A stretch of 64,000 nucleotides of DNA from Aliidiomarina sp. (GCF_022565475.1 NZ_JAIUMR010000007.1:62001-126000), one strand, 5' to 3'. Numbered from the stretch's first letter, positions 53,760-63,723 are shown. Notes: generated by a model from the sequence alone, not told the origin. Program-made: numbers and translations.

Positions 53760-54794
53760 ATGAGACTTGATCTCCGCAGTGACACAGTGACGCAGCCGAC
53801 ACCAGCGATGCGTGAATCCATGGCGCTGGCTGCGACTGGCGATGATGTTTATGGTGAAGATCCGTCGGTGAATGCGCTCGAAGAGCGTGTAGCTGCGTTG
53901 TTGAATAAAGACGCAGCAATATTGTGTACAAGTGGCACGCAAAGTAATTTGCTGGCGCTGTTAAGCCAGTGTCAACGTGGCGAAGAATACCTTGTCGGCG
54001 AAGAATACCACACCTACCGTTATGAGGCGGGTGGAGCCGCTGTGCTCGGTGGCATTGTACCGCAAACGGTGTCAGTTCAAACCGATGGTACGCTCGATCT
54101 CGAGCAATTGGCCAGCAAAGTTAAACCTGCCGACCCACATTTTCCGATCACGCGTTTACTCTCCCTGGAAAACACTCACACGGGTAAAGTGATGCCGCCA
54201 GCGTTTATTGCGGCGGCCAGTGCGTTCGTCAATCAGCATAATTTGCGGTTGCATCTTGATGGTGCGCGCTTGTTCAATGCGCATGTTCAGTCCGGCCAAT
54301 CATTAACTGCGATGACAGCACCTTTTCACTCCGTGTCGGTGTGTTTCTCGAAAGGTCTTGGTGCACCCATTGGCTCGATGTTAGTGGCTGATTCAGAGAC
54401 AATTAATAAAGCGCGACGTTGGCGAAAAATGCTCGGCGGTGGTATGCGACAGGCAGGGATTGTTGCTGCTGCATTAGACTATGCACTCGATCATCATGTC
54501 CAGCGATTAGCTGATGATCATCAGTGCGCGCAGCATTTGGCGAGCGCGCTGCAAGCGGCTATTGAGAAACAACAAATTCAAGGCGTAACCGTTGAGCCAG
54601 CAGTAACGAATATGGTCTATGTCCAGTTTGCACAACCGGTCTTAGCGACGCGCGTTTCTGAGTATTGCCGCCAGCAAGGTATACTCGTTCCGAATAGCCC
54701 ACGAATGCGCTTAGTTACTCATTTAGATGTAACATCTGCTTACATTGATTTTATTGTTGAGCACTTTATTCATGCGATAATCGCGGAACCGTAA
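53760..54794 (+). CDS. ltaE: Low-specificity L-threonine aldolase
   Basis: PLP enzyme splitting L-threonine and L-allo-threonine into glycine and acetaldehyde, 344 residues. The start at 53760 (MRLDLRSDTVTQPT) follows GGAGAAG; the frame could extend to 53721 but this lacks support. The PLP lysine lies in CFSKGLGAPIGSML near residue 200. HLDGARLFNAHVQSG holds the aspartate, and ENTHTGKVMPP is typical. Cytosolic. It stands alone between two peptidase genes, so it may help catabolise amino acids they release. Confidence 0.92.
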   Translation: MRLDLRSDTVTQPTPAMRESMALAATGDDVYGEDPSVNALEERVAALLNKDAAILCTSGTQSNLLALLSQCQRGEEYLVGEEYHTYRYEAGGAAVLGGIVPQTVSVQTDGTLDLEQLASKVKPADPHFPITRLLSLENTHTGKVMPPAFIAAASAFVNQHNLRLHLDGARLFNAHVQSGQSLTAMTAPFHSVSVCFSKGLGAPIGSMLVADSETINKARRWRKMLGGGMRQAGIVAAALDYALDHHVQRLADDHQCAQHLASALQAAIEKQQIQGVTVEPAVTNMVYVQFAQPVLATRVSEYCRQQGILVPNSPRMRLVTHLDVTSAYIDFIVEHFIHAIIAEP

Positions 54795-54883
54795 AGTTGT
54801 CGAGATACATCACGTTTTTAATCAAGGAAGAGCAAGGCTGAGATAGTGAAACACTATTTGTGGTTCAGTCGTCGGGAAAGAGT

Positions 54884-56917
54884 ATGGGTAATCGCATAAT
54901 CAAAAGGTTTTATCTCAAACTATATCCGCTAGGTATGGTTTTTGTGTTGTTTTGTGCGCTTTATCTAAAGGCGTTGAGTCCTGCTCTAGCAGAGCAAATA
55001 AAGGAATTGAGCCTTGCTGACTATGCCCGCCACGCTCAATTTATCGACATAAAGATCTCACCGCAAGGTACCTATCTTGCAGCGACTAGTCGTAATCCGG
55101 ACGGCTCCGTTCGGTTAACCGCATTAGATGTCACAACGCGTGAAGTGTTGTCCGTTACGCAATTGCGTGGAAATGAGTCGGTCGAGGATTTTTACTGGGT
55201 CAGTAACGACCGATTGTTAATTACTACAGCGCGCGAAATTGGTTCGCTTGAACAACCGATATTGACTGGTGAGTTGTCGGCCATGAATGTCGATGGTAGC
55301 CGTCGAGTAATTCTTACCGGGCCGCGCTCACGCGATGGCGAATTTGTATTTGCTGAATTGATTGATGTTTTGCCTATGAGCGATGGTGAGGTTCTCATTT
55401 CCCAATTCAGTATGCGTGAAAGTGAACCTTTCATTGACCTTTACCGCATGCGCGTGGACAGCGGCAGAAAGCGCAGTGCCGGCCGCATTCCGATTCGTTC
55501 ATTTTATGGCAGCCAAGTACAGATTGTTGCTGATAGCCGCGGTGTTGCCCGAGTCGCTCGCGGCGTATCGCCAGATAACCCCGGGCAGGTCGTGGTCATG
55601 TATCGACAAAATGCGCGTTCACCTTGGCAGCGACTTGGCGATTTTGATGAATTCGAAGGCGGGTTTATACCATTGACCTTGGCGTCCGATGAGCAAACAG
55701 TCATTGGTTTGTCGACAACTCAAACCGATACACAAGCCATTTCCTACCTGAACGTCAATGACAAATCGGAAACGATAGTGGCGTACCATCCTGACGTTGA
55801 TCTTTATCCTATATTTTCTTATCGCTACGACCGACCGCATTCAGTGATTGGCGCGAGTTTCGAGAATAATGGTTTAGAAACGGTGTTTTTTGCTGACGAG
55901 GATGACGATTATGCGCGTGTGTTACAGCAACTAACGGCAACCTTTCCAAACGCAAGTATTCAGATTCGTTCGTCTACCGTCGACCATCAAAAAATGGTGC
56001 TGGCGATTCAGTCTGCGAATCAGCCTCGCCAGTTTTATTTATTTGACCAACGCGAAAATGTCATTGTTGCTCTCGTCGATAGTCGTCCTTGGCTATCGGG
56101 ACATGAATTACCAACAACACAGGCAGTCACAACGATAAACCGCGAGGGGACAATGATTCGGGGTATGCTCACCTTGCCCTCCGTATATGACGCTCAAAAG
56201 TTACCGCCGTTGGTTGTGCTTCCCCACAGTGGCCCCTATGGTGTGCGCGACTCATTAGCCTACTTTGATCTTGAAGCTAAGTTACTTGCAGAACAAGGTT
56301 ATGCGGTTTGGCAGCCTAATTTTCGTGGCTCGGCTGGTTTTGGTCTAGCTTTCGAACGTGCAGGTTTTCAGAATTGGGGAACGGGCATTGTCGATGATAT
56401 TACTGACAGCGTCATGGCGCTGATCGAACAAGGTAAAGTCGACGGTGAGCGGGTTTGTATTTATGGCGCATCGTTCGGCGGCTATGCGGCGATGATGTCG
56501 GCTATTCGCGAACCTGAACTCTATCGTTGTGCTATCGGATTTGCCGGATTCTACGATTTAAATCTGATGTTTCAAATCGGTGATTTACCCCGTAGTAACT
56601 TCGGTCGAACCTTCTTGGAGCGAGCGTTGGGAACAGATAGTGAGGAGCGCAAGCAGCAATCGCCAGTGGCCCGTGTGAACGAACTACAATTACCTGTTTT
56701 AGTGATTCATGGAGAACAAGACATGCGCGCGCCGATTGACCATGCGGAAGCATTTCGATCTGCATTAATTGAACATCAACGGGACTTTGAATGGCTGGTC
56801 AAAGCAAACGAGGGCCACGGATTCTATAAACCGGAAAACAACGTAGAACGCTGGCAAGTCATGTTGGATTTTTTAGATAAGCATTTGCGCGATGCAGGGA
56901 ATAGCGAGGAAAATTAA
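54884..56917 (+). CDS. S9 family peptidase / prolyl-oligopeptidase-like protein, membrane-anchored or secreted
   Basis: A 677-residue exported serine hydrolase. The ATG at 54884 with GGGAAAG upstream is preferred to a GTG at 54860. An N-terminal hydrophobic segment (LGMVFVLFCALYLKALSPALA) is a signal peptide or anchor. A beta-propeller-like region (about 40-400) precedes an alpha/beta-hydrolase domain. The nucleophile is in YGASFGGYAAMM, the acid region is GEQDMRAP, and the histidine is in NEGHGFYKPEN. VLPHSGPYGVRDS is the oxyanion region. This is the third S9 protein in the window; the propeller sequences differ markedly, so they are not recent copies. Confidence 0.87.
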   Translation: MGNRIIKRFYLKLYPLGMVFVLFCALYLKALSPALAEQIKELSLADYARHAQFIDIKISPQGTYLAATSRNPDGSVRLTALDVTTREVLSVTQLRGNESVEDFYWVSNDRLLITTAREIGSLEQPILTGELSAMNVDGSRRVILTGPRSRDGEFVFAELIDVLPMSDGEVLISQFSMRESEPFIDLYRMRVDSGRKRSAGRIPIRSFYGSQVQIVADSRGVARVARGVSPDNPGQVVVMYRQNARSPWQRLGDFDEFEGGFIPLTLASDEQTVIGLSTTQTDTQAISYLNVNDKSETIVAYHPDVDLYPIFSYRYDRPHSVIGASFENNGLETVFFADEDDDYARVLQQLTATFPNASIQIRSSTVDHQKMVLAIQSANQPRQFYLFDQRENVIVALVDSRPWLSGHELPTTQAVTTINREGTMIRGMLTLPSVYDAQKLPPLVVLPHSGPYGVRDSLAYFDLEAKLLAEQGYAVWQPNFRGSAGFGLAFERAGFQNWGTGIVDDITDSVMALIEQGKVDGERVCIYGASFGGYAAMMSAIREPELYRCAIGFAGFYDLNLMFQIGDLPRSNFGRTFLERALGTDSEERKQQSPVARVNELQLPVLVIHGEQDMRAPIDHAEAFRSALIEHQRDFEWLVKANEGHGFYKPENNVERWQVMLDFLDKHLRDAGNSEEN

Positions 56918-56918
56918 T

Positions 56919-56995
56919 TGGTCGGCGTGACTGGATTTGAACCAGCGACCCCTGACACCCCATGACAGTGCGCTACCAAGCTGCGCCACACGCCG
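56919..56995 (-). tRNA. proL: tRNA-Pro (anticodon GGG)
   Basis: On the minus strand these 77 bases fold as a tRNA: a CGGCGTG/CACGCCG acceptor stem, encoded CCA end, D-arm GCGCAGCTTGGTAGCGC and T-arm with GGTTCAAATCC. The anticodon arm is CTGTC-ATGGGGT-GTCAG with GGG at the anticodon and one T-T mismatch in the stem. It closely resembles E. coli proL, which also lies beside yejM. It converges on the S9 gene, whose stop is two bases away. Confidence 0.95.
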
Positions 56996-57103
56996 ACCGT
57001 GCGACGTATCTTACTGCTTTCATTGCAAATGGCAAGCTCCACGGACGAATTTCGCGCATAACTGCGGGAATTTTAAGCAGTTCGCTAGTTAAATAAACAG
57101 ACT

Positions 57104-58702
57104 CTATTGTTCAGCAAATCGCTGGAGCTCACGCAAACTCTGAATGAACACGGGTGTCGGTGGCACTGCACCGGGAACTAGGTCACCTTGTGCATTGAAT
57201 AGCAGCATATCTCCGCCACTATCAATCACAGTTGTTTGCTGTGCTTCAAAGATAAACAGATTAGGCCGCACAGTGTAAACACGAGGGAATGTGCGTCCCG
57301 GTTGATTCAGCGCAAGGCCATTGGTGAAATTGCGGAAACCCTCGGCACAGGACATGTAGGGCTGTAATGCGGTCGGCATGATATCCTCGATTGTCGTTAA
57401 CCGACGCGGATAATCATGCGTTCCTAATGTATACAGCGGCACATTAATTTGCTCGGGGCGCAAGCTGTTGCCTGTGAACTCAGCTGGAACTAATCCAGTG
57501 ATAATGACTTGATTAGATAACCCGTGGTACTGTTCGATATAGGTCACCACATCGTCTAAATCAGTCGGTGTCACGAAGATGACCTGTAAACCACTTGTTG
57601 CAGTTCGAGATTGTTGCCACTCACCCAAGGAAGCTTGCATACGTTCGGGTAACTCAAGCTCGGGAAATTCGCCAGCGCGATGAAAACGCACAGGGGTGCC
57701 GTAGTCATTCATAATCTGCACATACGCCGGCAATGCGTTCTGTTCTTTCAGGCTTGCACTGTATAGGTCTGGTGTACCGTACAATAAGGTCATGACCGCC
57801 ATTTCAAGTTGAACATGACCTAAGTGCAGTCCTTGATGTTGAGTTAAGCCCGGCACTCTCGATTGCAGCGCCGCTTGCATGGCGACGTCAATTTGCGAAA
57901 AGGCGAATATGACAGTGCCACCTTGAACAAAGTCTTTACTACAGAGCATGGGTCCGACCGGATATCGAGCCGTTAATTGCTGAGCCTGCGTCAGTTGATC
58001 TTGGCGATTCTGGAACTGCTCAATGCTGATCCAACCATGGCGAGCCATGAGCGACTTTGCGGTCGTCGGATAGGAGAGCGGGAACAAGTCATCATGCTGA
58101 GTAATCGGTGCGTATAAGTTGGCATCGGCCCAAATATGGGTGCTGTGACTGATAAAAAAGCTGGCGATAAAAATGCCCGTAAATGCTTTCGCGAAAGGTT
58201 TTCCCTGTAAACTTGGTAGTCGCTTCCAGGTTAGGTTGGCTAAGGTCAATTGCAAAGCAAAAATGATTAAAAAGGCGAGAATGATGATGGACAATAAAAC
58301 AAAACTACCGCCGGCAAACCAATCTTCGGCATCCAGTGAAAGTTGGTTGAGCGAATAGGTGTTCAGATGAAAGCCATACTGGCGAAAGAAGATAGCATCA
58401 AAGAGCAAGGTAAACAGCCCAACCGTCGCCAATAAAGCCGCATAGCCGCGTAGTATCTTGGAATAGGGAATAATTAAGCAGAAGGGGAACAGTGCGATAA
58501 TAAAAATTACAAATGGCAAAAAGGCAAAATGGCCAAGCCAGCTGATCAAAAGATAACCATTGCCTAAGCTCGAGCCGGTTGGAAGCGCATTTTCGACGTA
58601 CAGCAGACTAATGAGCAAACATAGAAAAATATTACCAAAGGTGAACCAATGGCCCCAGCTAATGAGACGTGCTATCCGGTCGCGCTGTTGATATTTGCCC
58701 AT
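57104..58702 (-). CDS. yejM: PbgA/YejM/LapC-like inner-membrane protein (DUF3413) with shortened C-terminal domain
   Basis: In E. coli this protein (586 residues) senses periplasmic lipid A and controls LpxC proteolysis through LapB/FtsH. Here 532 residues. The N-terminal five-span DUF3413 region is well conserved: ISWGHWFTFGNIFLCLLISL, WLGHFAFLPFVIF and FHLNTYSLNQLSLDAEDW. The C-terminal periplasmic part keeps a sulfatase-like outline (PLYTLGTHDYPRRLTTIEDIMPTAL) but is short and divergent, and I see no metal-binding set. The sequence PYMSCAEGFRNFTNGLALNQ resembles the end of YejM. yejL lies directly upstream and yejK is divergent, matching E. coli. Confidence 0.85.
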   Translation of the reverse strand: MGKYQQRDRIARLISWGHWFTFGNIFLCLLISLLYVENALPTGSSLGNGYLLISWLGHFAFLPFVIFIIALFPFCLIIPYSKILRGYAALLATVGLFTLLFDAIFFRQYGFHLNTYSLNQLSLDAEDWFAGGSFVLLSIIILAFLIIFALQLTLANLTWKRLPSLQGKPFAKAFTGIFIASFFISHSTHIWADANLYAPITQHDDLFPLSYPTTAKSLMARHGWISIEQFQNRQDQLTQAQQLTARYPVGPMLCSKDFVQGGTVIFAFSQIDVAMQAALQSRVPGLTQHQGLHLGHVQLEMAVMTLLYGTPDLYSASLKEQNALPAYVQIMNDYGTPVRFHRAGEFPELELPERMQASLGEWQQSRTATSGLQVIFVTPTDLDDVVTYIEQYHGLSNQVIITGLVPAEFTGNSLRPEQINVPLYTLGTHDYPRRLTTIEDIMPTALQPYMSCAEGFRNFTNGLALNQPGRTFPRVYTVRPNLFIFEAQQTTVIDSGGDMLLFNAQGDLVPGAVPPTPVFIQSLRELQRFAEQ

Positions 58703-58740
58703 TTTTCGTCCGCGTTATAATTGTAATAAGACGTGTGTTT

Positions 58741-58968
58741 CTATTTTTCGCTACTATTCGCTACCGATTGTAGCAGAATTTGTCCAAACTGCTTGGCAAT
58801 TGCCGCACGCTTATCCGCCGCAACATGATGGTGAATAATGTGGGTCGTTACGTTGCCTAACGTCATCAATGCAAGGTCGCTGGGCGACTCGTCTGCTGAG
58901 AAAATATCTAAGATTCCACTGATTAATTTTTCCTGACGTGCTTCATCGTATTTTGACAGTATCGGCAT
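58741..58968 (-). CDS. yejL: YejL family protein (DUF1414)
   Basis: A 75-residue cytosolic protein of unknown function, the same length as E. coli YejL. The start at 58968 follows GAAGAGAG; a longer frame to 59043 would enter the divergent yejK start. Recognisable segments are SPSDLALMTLGNVTTHIIHHHV and KRAAIAKQFGQILLQSV, matching TDLSLMVLGNMVTNLIN and the QRQAIANSFARAL pattern of the family. It lies 38 bases upstream of yejM and probably shares its transcript. Confidence 0.92.
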   Translation of the reverse strand: MPILSKYDEARQEKLISGILDIFSADESPSDLALMTLGNVTTHIIHHHVAADKRAAIAKQFGQILLQSVANSSEK

Positions 58969-59041
58969 GGGGCTCTCTTCTTCACCGTGATAGAATAGGG
59001 CAAGTTTATCATAAATCAATATGTTGCATAGCGAGAGAGAC

Positions 59042-60103
59042 ATGAATCTGACGGTTACGGCCAGTATTGTGCACGAAATTTATCAGGATCCTGATGGAAA
59101 TTACGGCGTTCGATTTTCCCCTGCGACGCTCCAAAATGACCCGGAAGTGGTCACATTACTTGCTGAATTGTCGCAAGTTTATAATGCAAAACCAACCAAG
59201 GGTTATGCAAGCTTTGTCACCATAGACGATCCTATTTATGCGGAAGCCCGGGAGCGCGGCGAGTCGATACCTGAGCCAGAGTTCCCTAAGTTACTGACTG
59301 GCTGGTTACAGGACACGACACCTTTTGTCGAACTTTCCCAACAAGTAGCGCGACTGTTGCAACAGCAGTTGACGCAATATGCAGTAGCGGAAGCAGGCTT
59401 TTTATTACTTGCTGATTATGAAGAAAATGGTGATCGCTTTTTACTCGTCGGTTTTTTACCTGTGCGTGATGGTGTCATGGTGCAACCTGATTTAAGTGTG
59501 CATAAAGCGGCGCAGTTAGACGTCGCGAAAGTACAATTAGCGGCACGAATTAATTTAACCGAGTTTCAGGCCAAGGCTGACGATCTGTATTACATTTCAT
59601 TTTTAAAGGGACGGACGGGCCGCAAAGCCGGCGAGTTCTTTTTGGATTTTCTCGGCTGTGCCGAACGAGTGAATGCGAAAGCAAGTACGCAGCAACTGGT
59701 TAATACCGTACAAGCTATGGTGACCACGTCTGATGTTGGTGCGGATCAAGCACAACAGATTCGTCAAGAAGTGTATGACTATTGCGGCGAACAATGGCAG
59801 CAAGGCGGTCAGGTCGACTTGAGTTCATTGGATCAACGGCTCGCCGAACAAGGTTCACCCTCGATCAAGGGTTTCGCCAATGAGCGTGGTGTTGAGTTAC
59901 CTGACTCTTTTCCGGCTGATAAGTCGAGTCTGCGGCAACTGATGAAGTTTCAGGGGCAGGGAGGCGGTGTCAGTATCGCTTTTGAGCAGAAACTCATTGG
60001 CAGTCGTGTGCAGTATGATCCGGCAACTGATACGATTACGATTGTTGGAACACCGCCTAACTTGCGGGATCAACTGCGCCGTTTTTATGGTCTTAATGAT
60101 TGA
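59042..60103 (+). CDS. yejK: Nucleoid-associated protein YejK (NdpA)
   Basis: Nucleoid-associated protein of 353 residues (E. coli 335); in E. coli it contacts topoisomerases and the nucleoid. The start at 59042 follows GAGAGAGA. Diagnostic stretches are YYISFLKGRTGRKAGEFFLDFLGCAE (about 180-205), SFPADKSSLRQLMKFQGQGGGVSIAFE, and the C-terminal DTITIVGTPPNLRDQLRR. Its divergence from yejL-yejM is conserved across enteric bacteria, Vibrio and Alteromonadales. Confidence 0.94.
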   Translation: MNLTVTASIVHEIYQDPDGNYGVRFSPATLQNDPEVVTLLAELSQVYNAKPTKGYASFVTIDDPIYAEARERGESIPEPEFPKLLTGWLQDTTPFVELSQQVARLLQQQLTQYAVAEAGFLLLADYEENGDRFLLVGFLPVRDGVMVQPDLSVHKAAQLDVAKVQLAARINLTEFQAKADDLYYISFLKGRTGRKAGEFFLDFLGCAERVNAKASTQQLVNTVQAMVTTSDVGADQAQQIRQEVYDYCGEQWQQGGQVDLSSLDQRLAEQGSPSIKGFANERGVELPDSFPADKSSLRQLMKFQGQGGGVSIAFEQKLIGSRVQYDPATDTITIVGTPPNLRDQLRRFYGLND

Positions 60104-60116
60104 TTCAGTCAAAGAA

Positions 60117-60151
60117 AATGCCAGCGCTCTGTAAATCAGAGTGCTGGCATT
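60117..60151. terminator. Terminator between yejK and cspD
   Basis: A 15-bp stem (60117-60131 with 60137-60151, one G-U pair) around a TAAAT loop. On the minus strand it runs into a T-rich stretch (complement of 60111-60118), so it suits cspD best. The plus side lacks a T run. Confidence 0.75.
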
Positions 60152-60171
60152 GTCTGTGAAGCGCGAGGTTG

Positions 60172-60396
60172 CTATTCGGAATTGGGTTCAGCGGAATGAG
60201 GAACAATATTCATTGCATGTAAACCTTTTGGTCCTTCTTCCAGCTCAAAGTTGACTTCTTGTCCAGCTTTTAGCGTACGGTATCCTTCCATTTGAATGGT
60301 GGAGTAGTGGGCAAAAATATCGCCACTACGTTCCTCTGATTCAATAAATCCGAACCCTTTCGTGTTATTGAACCATTTGACTTTACCGGTAGCCAT
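60172..60396 (-). CDS. cspD: Cold-shock-like protein CspD
   Basis: A 74-residue single OB-fold nucleic-acid-binding protein, exactly the length of E. coli CspD, a stationary-phase inhibitor of DNA replication. The start at 60396 follows GGAAG. RNP1 (KGFGFIE) is at about 13-19 and RNP2-like DIFAHYSTI at 26-34; GYRTLKAGQEVNFELEEGPKG matches CspD better than CspA. The divergent clpS-clpA neighbours support CspD. This arrangement is the same in E. coli. Confidence 0.93.
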   Translation of the reverse strand: MATGKVKWFNNTKGFGFIESEERSGDIFAHYSTIQMEGYRTLKAGQEVNFELEEGPKGLHAMNIVPHSAEPNSE

Positions 60397-60676
60397 ACTT
60401 CTACTTCCTTCTTGCATTTGTTGTTTTGTTATAATGATTATGGGTCACACCTGTTATTGTTATTGGGGTGCGAAGACTGTCATGAAGCACTTGTGTATCA
60501 TGCACTTGAAATCTGCAACAAACAGTACCATCTGTTAATGTAGATAAGACCAAAAAATAGTCAAGGTTTTTACGGGAAATTTATTACAAATTTTTAACGA
60601 ATAAATCTGGAAAAAACTTACCGGCTAGAAAAATTCTAGCTATAGTTATGAAGAGCACTGGGATTACTTTGAAGCA
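60397..60676. promoter_or_regulatory. Divergent cspD/clpS regulatory region with a 7-bp inverted repeat
   Basis: 280 AT-rich bases hold both promoters. GCTAGAA (60624-60630) and TTCTAGC (60634-60640) form a perfect inverted repeat with an AAA spacer, 37 bases before the clpS start; its binding protein is unknown to me. The long stretch before cspD could be a structured 5' leader, as in other csp mRNAs, but I see no classical cold box. Confidence 0.5.
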
Positions 60677-60994
60677 ATGACTTGGTTTAGCGACTCCATA
60701 CCTGAGCATCATTTAGACGAGGCGACTGATACTGTTTTACAGCCGCCACGTATGTATCAGGTGATGTTGAATAATGACGATTTTACGCCGATGGACTTTG
60801 TCATCGAAGTATTGGTCCGTTTCTTCCGACTCGATCAAGAATCGGCAACCGAAGTGATGTTAAAAGTGCACCATCACGGTAAAGCAGTGTGTGGTGTGTA
60901 CTCTGCAGAAATTGCAGAAACGAAAGTGGTGCAGGTGAATCAGTACGCACGCGATAACCAGCATCCGTTGCTCTGTACCATGGAGCAAGTTTGA
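60677..60994 (+). CDS. clpS: ATP-dependent Clp protease adaptor ClpS
   Basis: Adaptor that delivers N-degron substrates to ClpAP, 105 residues. The N-degron pocket and ClpA-contact motif are visible: [20 protein letters not shown] near 30-49, then [20 protein letters not shown]. The extended N-terminal tail ([13 protein letters not shown]) is the part that inserts in ClpA. clpA follows 22 bases later. Aat, partly encoded at the window end, makes N-degrons recognised by ClpS. Confidence 0.96.
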   Translation: MTWFSDSIPEHHLDEATDTVLQPPRMYQVMLNNDDFTPMDFVIEVLVRFFRLDQESATEVMLKVHHHGKAVCGVYSAEIAETKVVQVNQYARDNQHPLLCTMEQV

Positions 60995-61016
60995 TTTGTG
61001 AAGTAAGGAGAGCAGT

Positions 61017-63275
61017 ATGCTAAACAAAGCGCTCGAGATTTCGCTAAATGATGCATTTCGTTTAGCACGTGAACGCCAACACGAGTTAATGACCGTTGAA
61101 CACTTGCTCGTCGCATTACTGGATAACCCAGAAGCTTCGGAGGCTTTACGTGCCTGCGGCGTTGATTTTTCTGGATTAAAAAGTGACCTATTAACTTACA
61201 TCGATCGCTCTACCCCTCGCTTTCCTGAAAATGATCTCGGTGAAACACAGCCAACGCTTGGCTTTCAGCGCGTTTTGCAACGTGCCGTCTTTCATGTCCA
61301 GTCTTCAGGCAATTCGGAAGTTACCGGCGCAAATGTGTTGGTGGCAATTTTCAGTGAACAAGAATCTCAGGCCGTCTATTTGCTCAACAAGCACGAGGTG
61401 ACCCGCCTTGATGTTGTCAATTTCATATCGCACGGTATTTCTCGTGTTGAAGAAGAAAAAGGTGCACCGATAGATTCGACAGAAGCGACTGGCGAATCGG
61501 AAGAGCAAAGTTTTCTTGCACGTTTTTGTGTAAATCTTAATCAACGGGCGAAAGCGGGTAAGATTGATCCGCTGATCGGACGCGATTTGGAATTAGAGCG
61601 AACGGTGCAAGTGCTTTGTCGGCGGCGCAAGAATAATCCTCTGCTGGTCGGCGAGGCGGGTGTAGGTAAAACTGCTATCGCGGAAGGTTTGGCGTGGAAG
61701 ATTGAGCAGGGCGATGTTCCCGAAGTCATGGCTGACGCAGTGATTTATAGTCTCGACATGGGTGGCCTTTTGGCGGGTACGAAATACCGCGGTGATTTTG
61801 AGAAGCGCTTTAAAGCCTTGTTGAAAGAAATTACCAAGCAGCAACATGGTATTTTATTTATCGACGAAATTCATACGATTATCGGCGCTGGCTCTGCTTC
61901 GGGCGGCGTTATGGATGCATCGAACTTGTTGAAACCACTTCTCTCCAGCGGCGAACTGAAATGTATAGGTTCAACGACTTATCAAGAATATAAGAATATT
62001 TTTGAAAAAGACCGGGCGTTGGTGCGTCGCTTCCAGAAGATTGATGTGACAGAACCGTCGATCGAGGATACAACACGAATTCTTTTAGGATTGCGTGATA
62101 AATATGAAGCACACCACGGCATTCGTTATACGCAACCCGCAATTCGTGCTGCTGCTGAATTAGCGGCAAAGTATATCAACGATCGTCATTTACCTGACAA
62201 AGCGATTGATGTGCTGGATGAAGCCGGAGCGAGTCAACGTTTGTTGCCGCAATCAAAACGGAAGAAGACGATTGGTGTTGGTGATATTGAAGCTATTATT
62301 TCGCGGATTGCTCGGGTTCCCGCGCAGTCGGTTTCGCGAAACGATCAAAGTATGCTGAAGCAACTCGATCGCAATTTGAAAATGGTGGTGTTTGGGCAGG
62401 ACAATGCAATTGACTCCTTAGTCGCCGCGATTCGGTTGACACGCAGCGGACTTGGCGGTGAGCACAAACCTGTTGGTTCATTCTTATTTGCAGGCCCAAC
62501 GGGCGTTGGCAAAACGGAAGTTACCCAGCAATTAGCTAAAGCCATGGGCGTTGAATTACTGCGGTTTGATATGTCTGAGTATATGGAGCGCCATGCGGTG
62601 AGCCGTTTAATCGGTGCCCCTCCAGGTTATGTCGGTTTTGAACAAGGTGGTCTGCTTACCGAGGCAGTGATTAAGCATCCGTACAGTGTGGTGCTACTCG
62701 ATGAAATCGAAAAAGCGCACAATGATATCTTTAATATCTTACTGCAAGTGATGGATAACGGTACATTAACCGACAATAACGGTCGTAAAGCGGACTTCCG
62801 CAATGTTGTGCTGGTGATGACGACCAATGCGGGTGTGCGTGAAACCGAGCGTAAATCCATCGGTTTTCAGGAGCAAGATCATAAGTTCGATGTCATGTCG
62901 GAAATTAACAAGGTGTTTACGCCGGAGTTCCGCAACCGCCTCGATGGTATTATTTGGTTCGATCATCTGAATACCGAAGTCATCTTGCAAGTGGTTGATA
63001 AATTCATTTGTGAGTTGCAAGCGCAGTTGGACAAGAAAGGTGTGTCACTCGAAGTCGAAAGTCCTGCTTTAGCGTGGTTAGCTGAAAAAGGCTACGACAG
63101 GGCAATGGGTGCGCGGCCGATGACGCGTGTCATTCAAGAACATTTGAAAAAGCCGTTGGCCAATGAAATATTATTTGGTCGCCTTAGCCAAGGCGGTAAT
63201 GTGCGTGTTCGCCTTAACGTTGATACGGACTCGCTCGATTTTGTTTATGATAATGCGAGTGAAGCGGTGACCTAG
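61017..63275 (+). CDS. clpA: ATP-dependent Clp protease ATP-binding subunit ClpA
   Basis: Hexameric unfoldase feeding ClpP, 752 residues (E. coli 758). The N-domain (1-145) contains [15 protein letters not shown]. The first AAA+ module has GEAGVGKTA near 217 and Walker [10 protein letters not shown]. The second AAA+ module has GPTGVGKTE near 495, and [11 protein letters not shown]. The ClpP-docking IGL-type loop sits near 615 ([10 protein letters not shown] keeps IGF). AAGGAG lies just before the ATG. It is followed by a strong terminator and convergent infA. Confidence 0.97.
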   Translation: MLNKALEISLNDAFRLARERQHELMTVEHLLVALLDNPEASEALRACGVDFSGLKSDLLTYIDRSTPRFPENDLGETQPTLGFQRVLQRAVFHVQSSGNSEVTGANVLVAIFSEQESQAVYLLNKHEVTRLDVVNFISHGISRVEEEKGAPIDSTEATGESEEQSFLARFCVNLNQRAKAGKIDPLIGRDLELERTVQVLCRRRKNNPLLVGEAGVGKTAIAEGLAWKIEQGDVPEVMADAVIYSLDMGGLLAGTKYRGDFEKRFKALLKEITKQQHGILFIDEIHTIIGAGSASGGVMDASNLLKPLLSSGELKCIGSTTYQEYKNIFEKDRALVRRFQKIDVTEPSIEDTTRILLGLRDKYEAHHGIRYTQPAIRAAAELAAKYINDRHLPDKAIDVLDEAGASQRLLPQSKRKKTIGVGDIEAIISRIARVPAQSVSRNDQSMLKQLDRNLKMVVFGQDNAIDSLVAAIRLTRSGLGGEHKPVGSFLFAGPTGVGKTEVTQQLAKAMGVELLRFDMSEYMERHAVSRLIGAPPGYVGFEQGGLLTEAVIKHPYSVVLLDEIEKAHNDIFNILLQVMDNGTLTDNNGRKADFRNVVLVMTTNAGVRETERKSIGFQEQDHKFDVMSEINKVFTPEFRNRLDGIIWFDHLNTEVILQVVDKFICELQAQLDKKGVSLEVESPALAWLAEKGYDRAMGARPMTRVIQEHLKKPLANEILFGRLSQGGNVRVRLNVDTDSLDFVYDNASEAVT

Positions 63276-63312
63276 TTCACACTAGTTCACAGCCAGTTAA
63301 CTGTCAGACACG

Positions 63313-63340
63313 AAAAAACCCAGCCATGTGCTGGGTTTTT
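63313..63340. terminator. Terminator between clpA and infA
   Basis: AAAACCCAGC (63315-63324) and GCTGGGTTTT (63330-63339) pair around a CATGT loop. A and T tails on the two sides allow bidirectional use. Confidence 0.92.
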
Positions 63341-63438
63341 ATTTTCTAACGCAGGTGCCTTAGGCTAGCGTAGAAAAACTTCACGTTATCAAGTTGGGAT
63401 GCGATTAACCCGCTGGCATCAGCAGCGGATAGACACAA

Positions 63439-63723
<285 letters not shown>

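Noticed and set aside
29708-56917. Three S9 peptidase genes as a tandem duplication
   Set aside because: Lengths, propeller sequences and the residues around the active serine differ (GGSYGGF, GGSHGGF, GASFGGY), so any duplication is old and not a repeat feature.
63410-63428. CCGCTG / CAGCGG hairpin after infA as a separate terminator
   Set aside because: Only six pairs and no T-tract on the minus strand; the bidirectional terminator at 63313 is sufficient.
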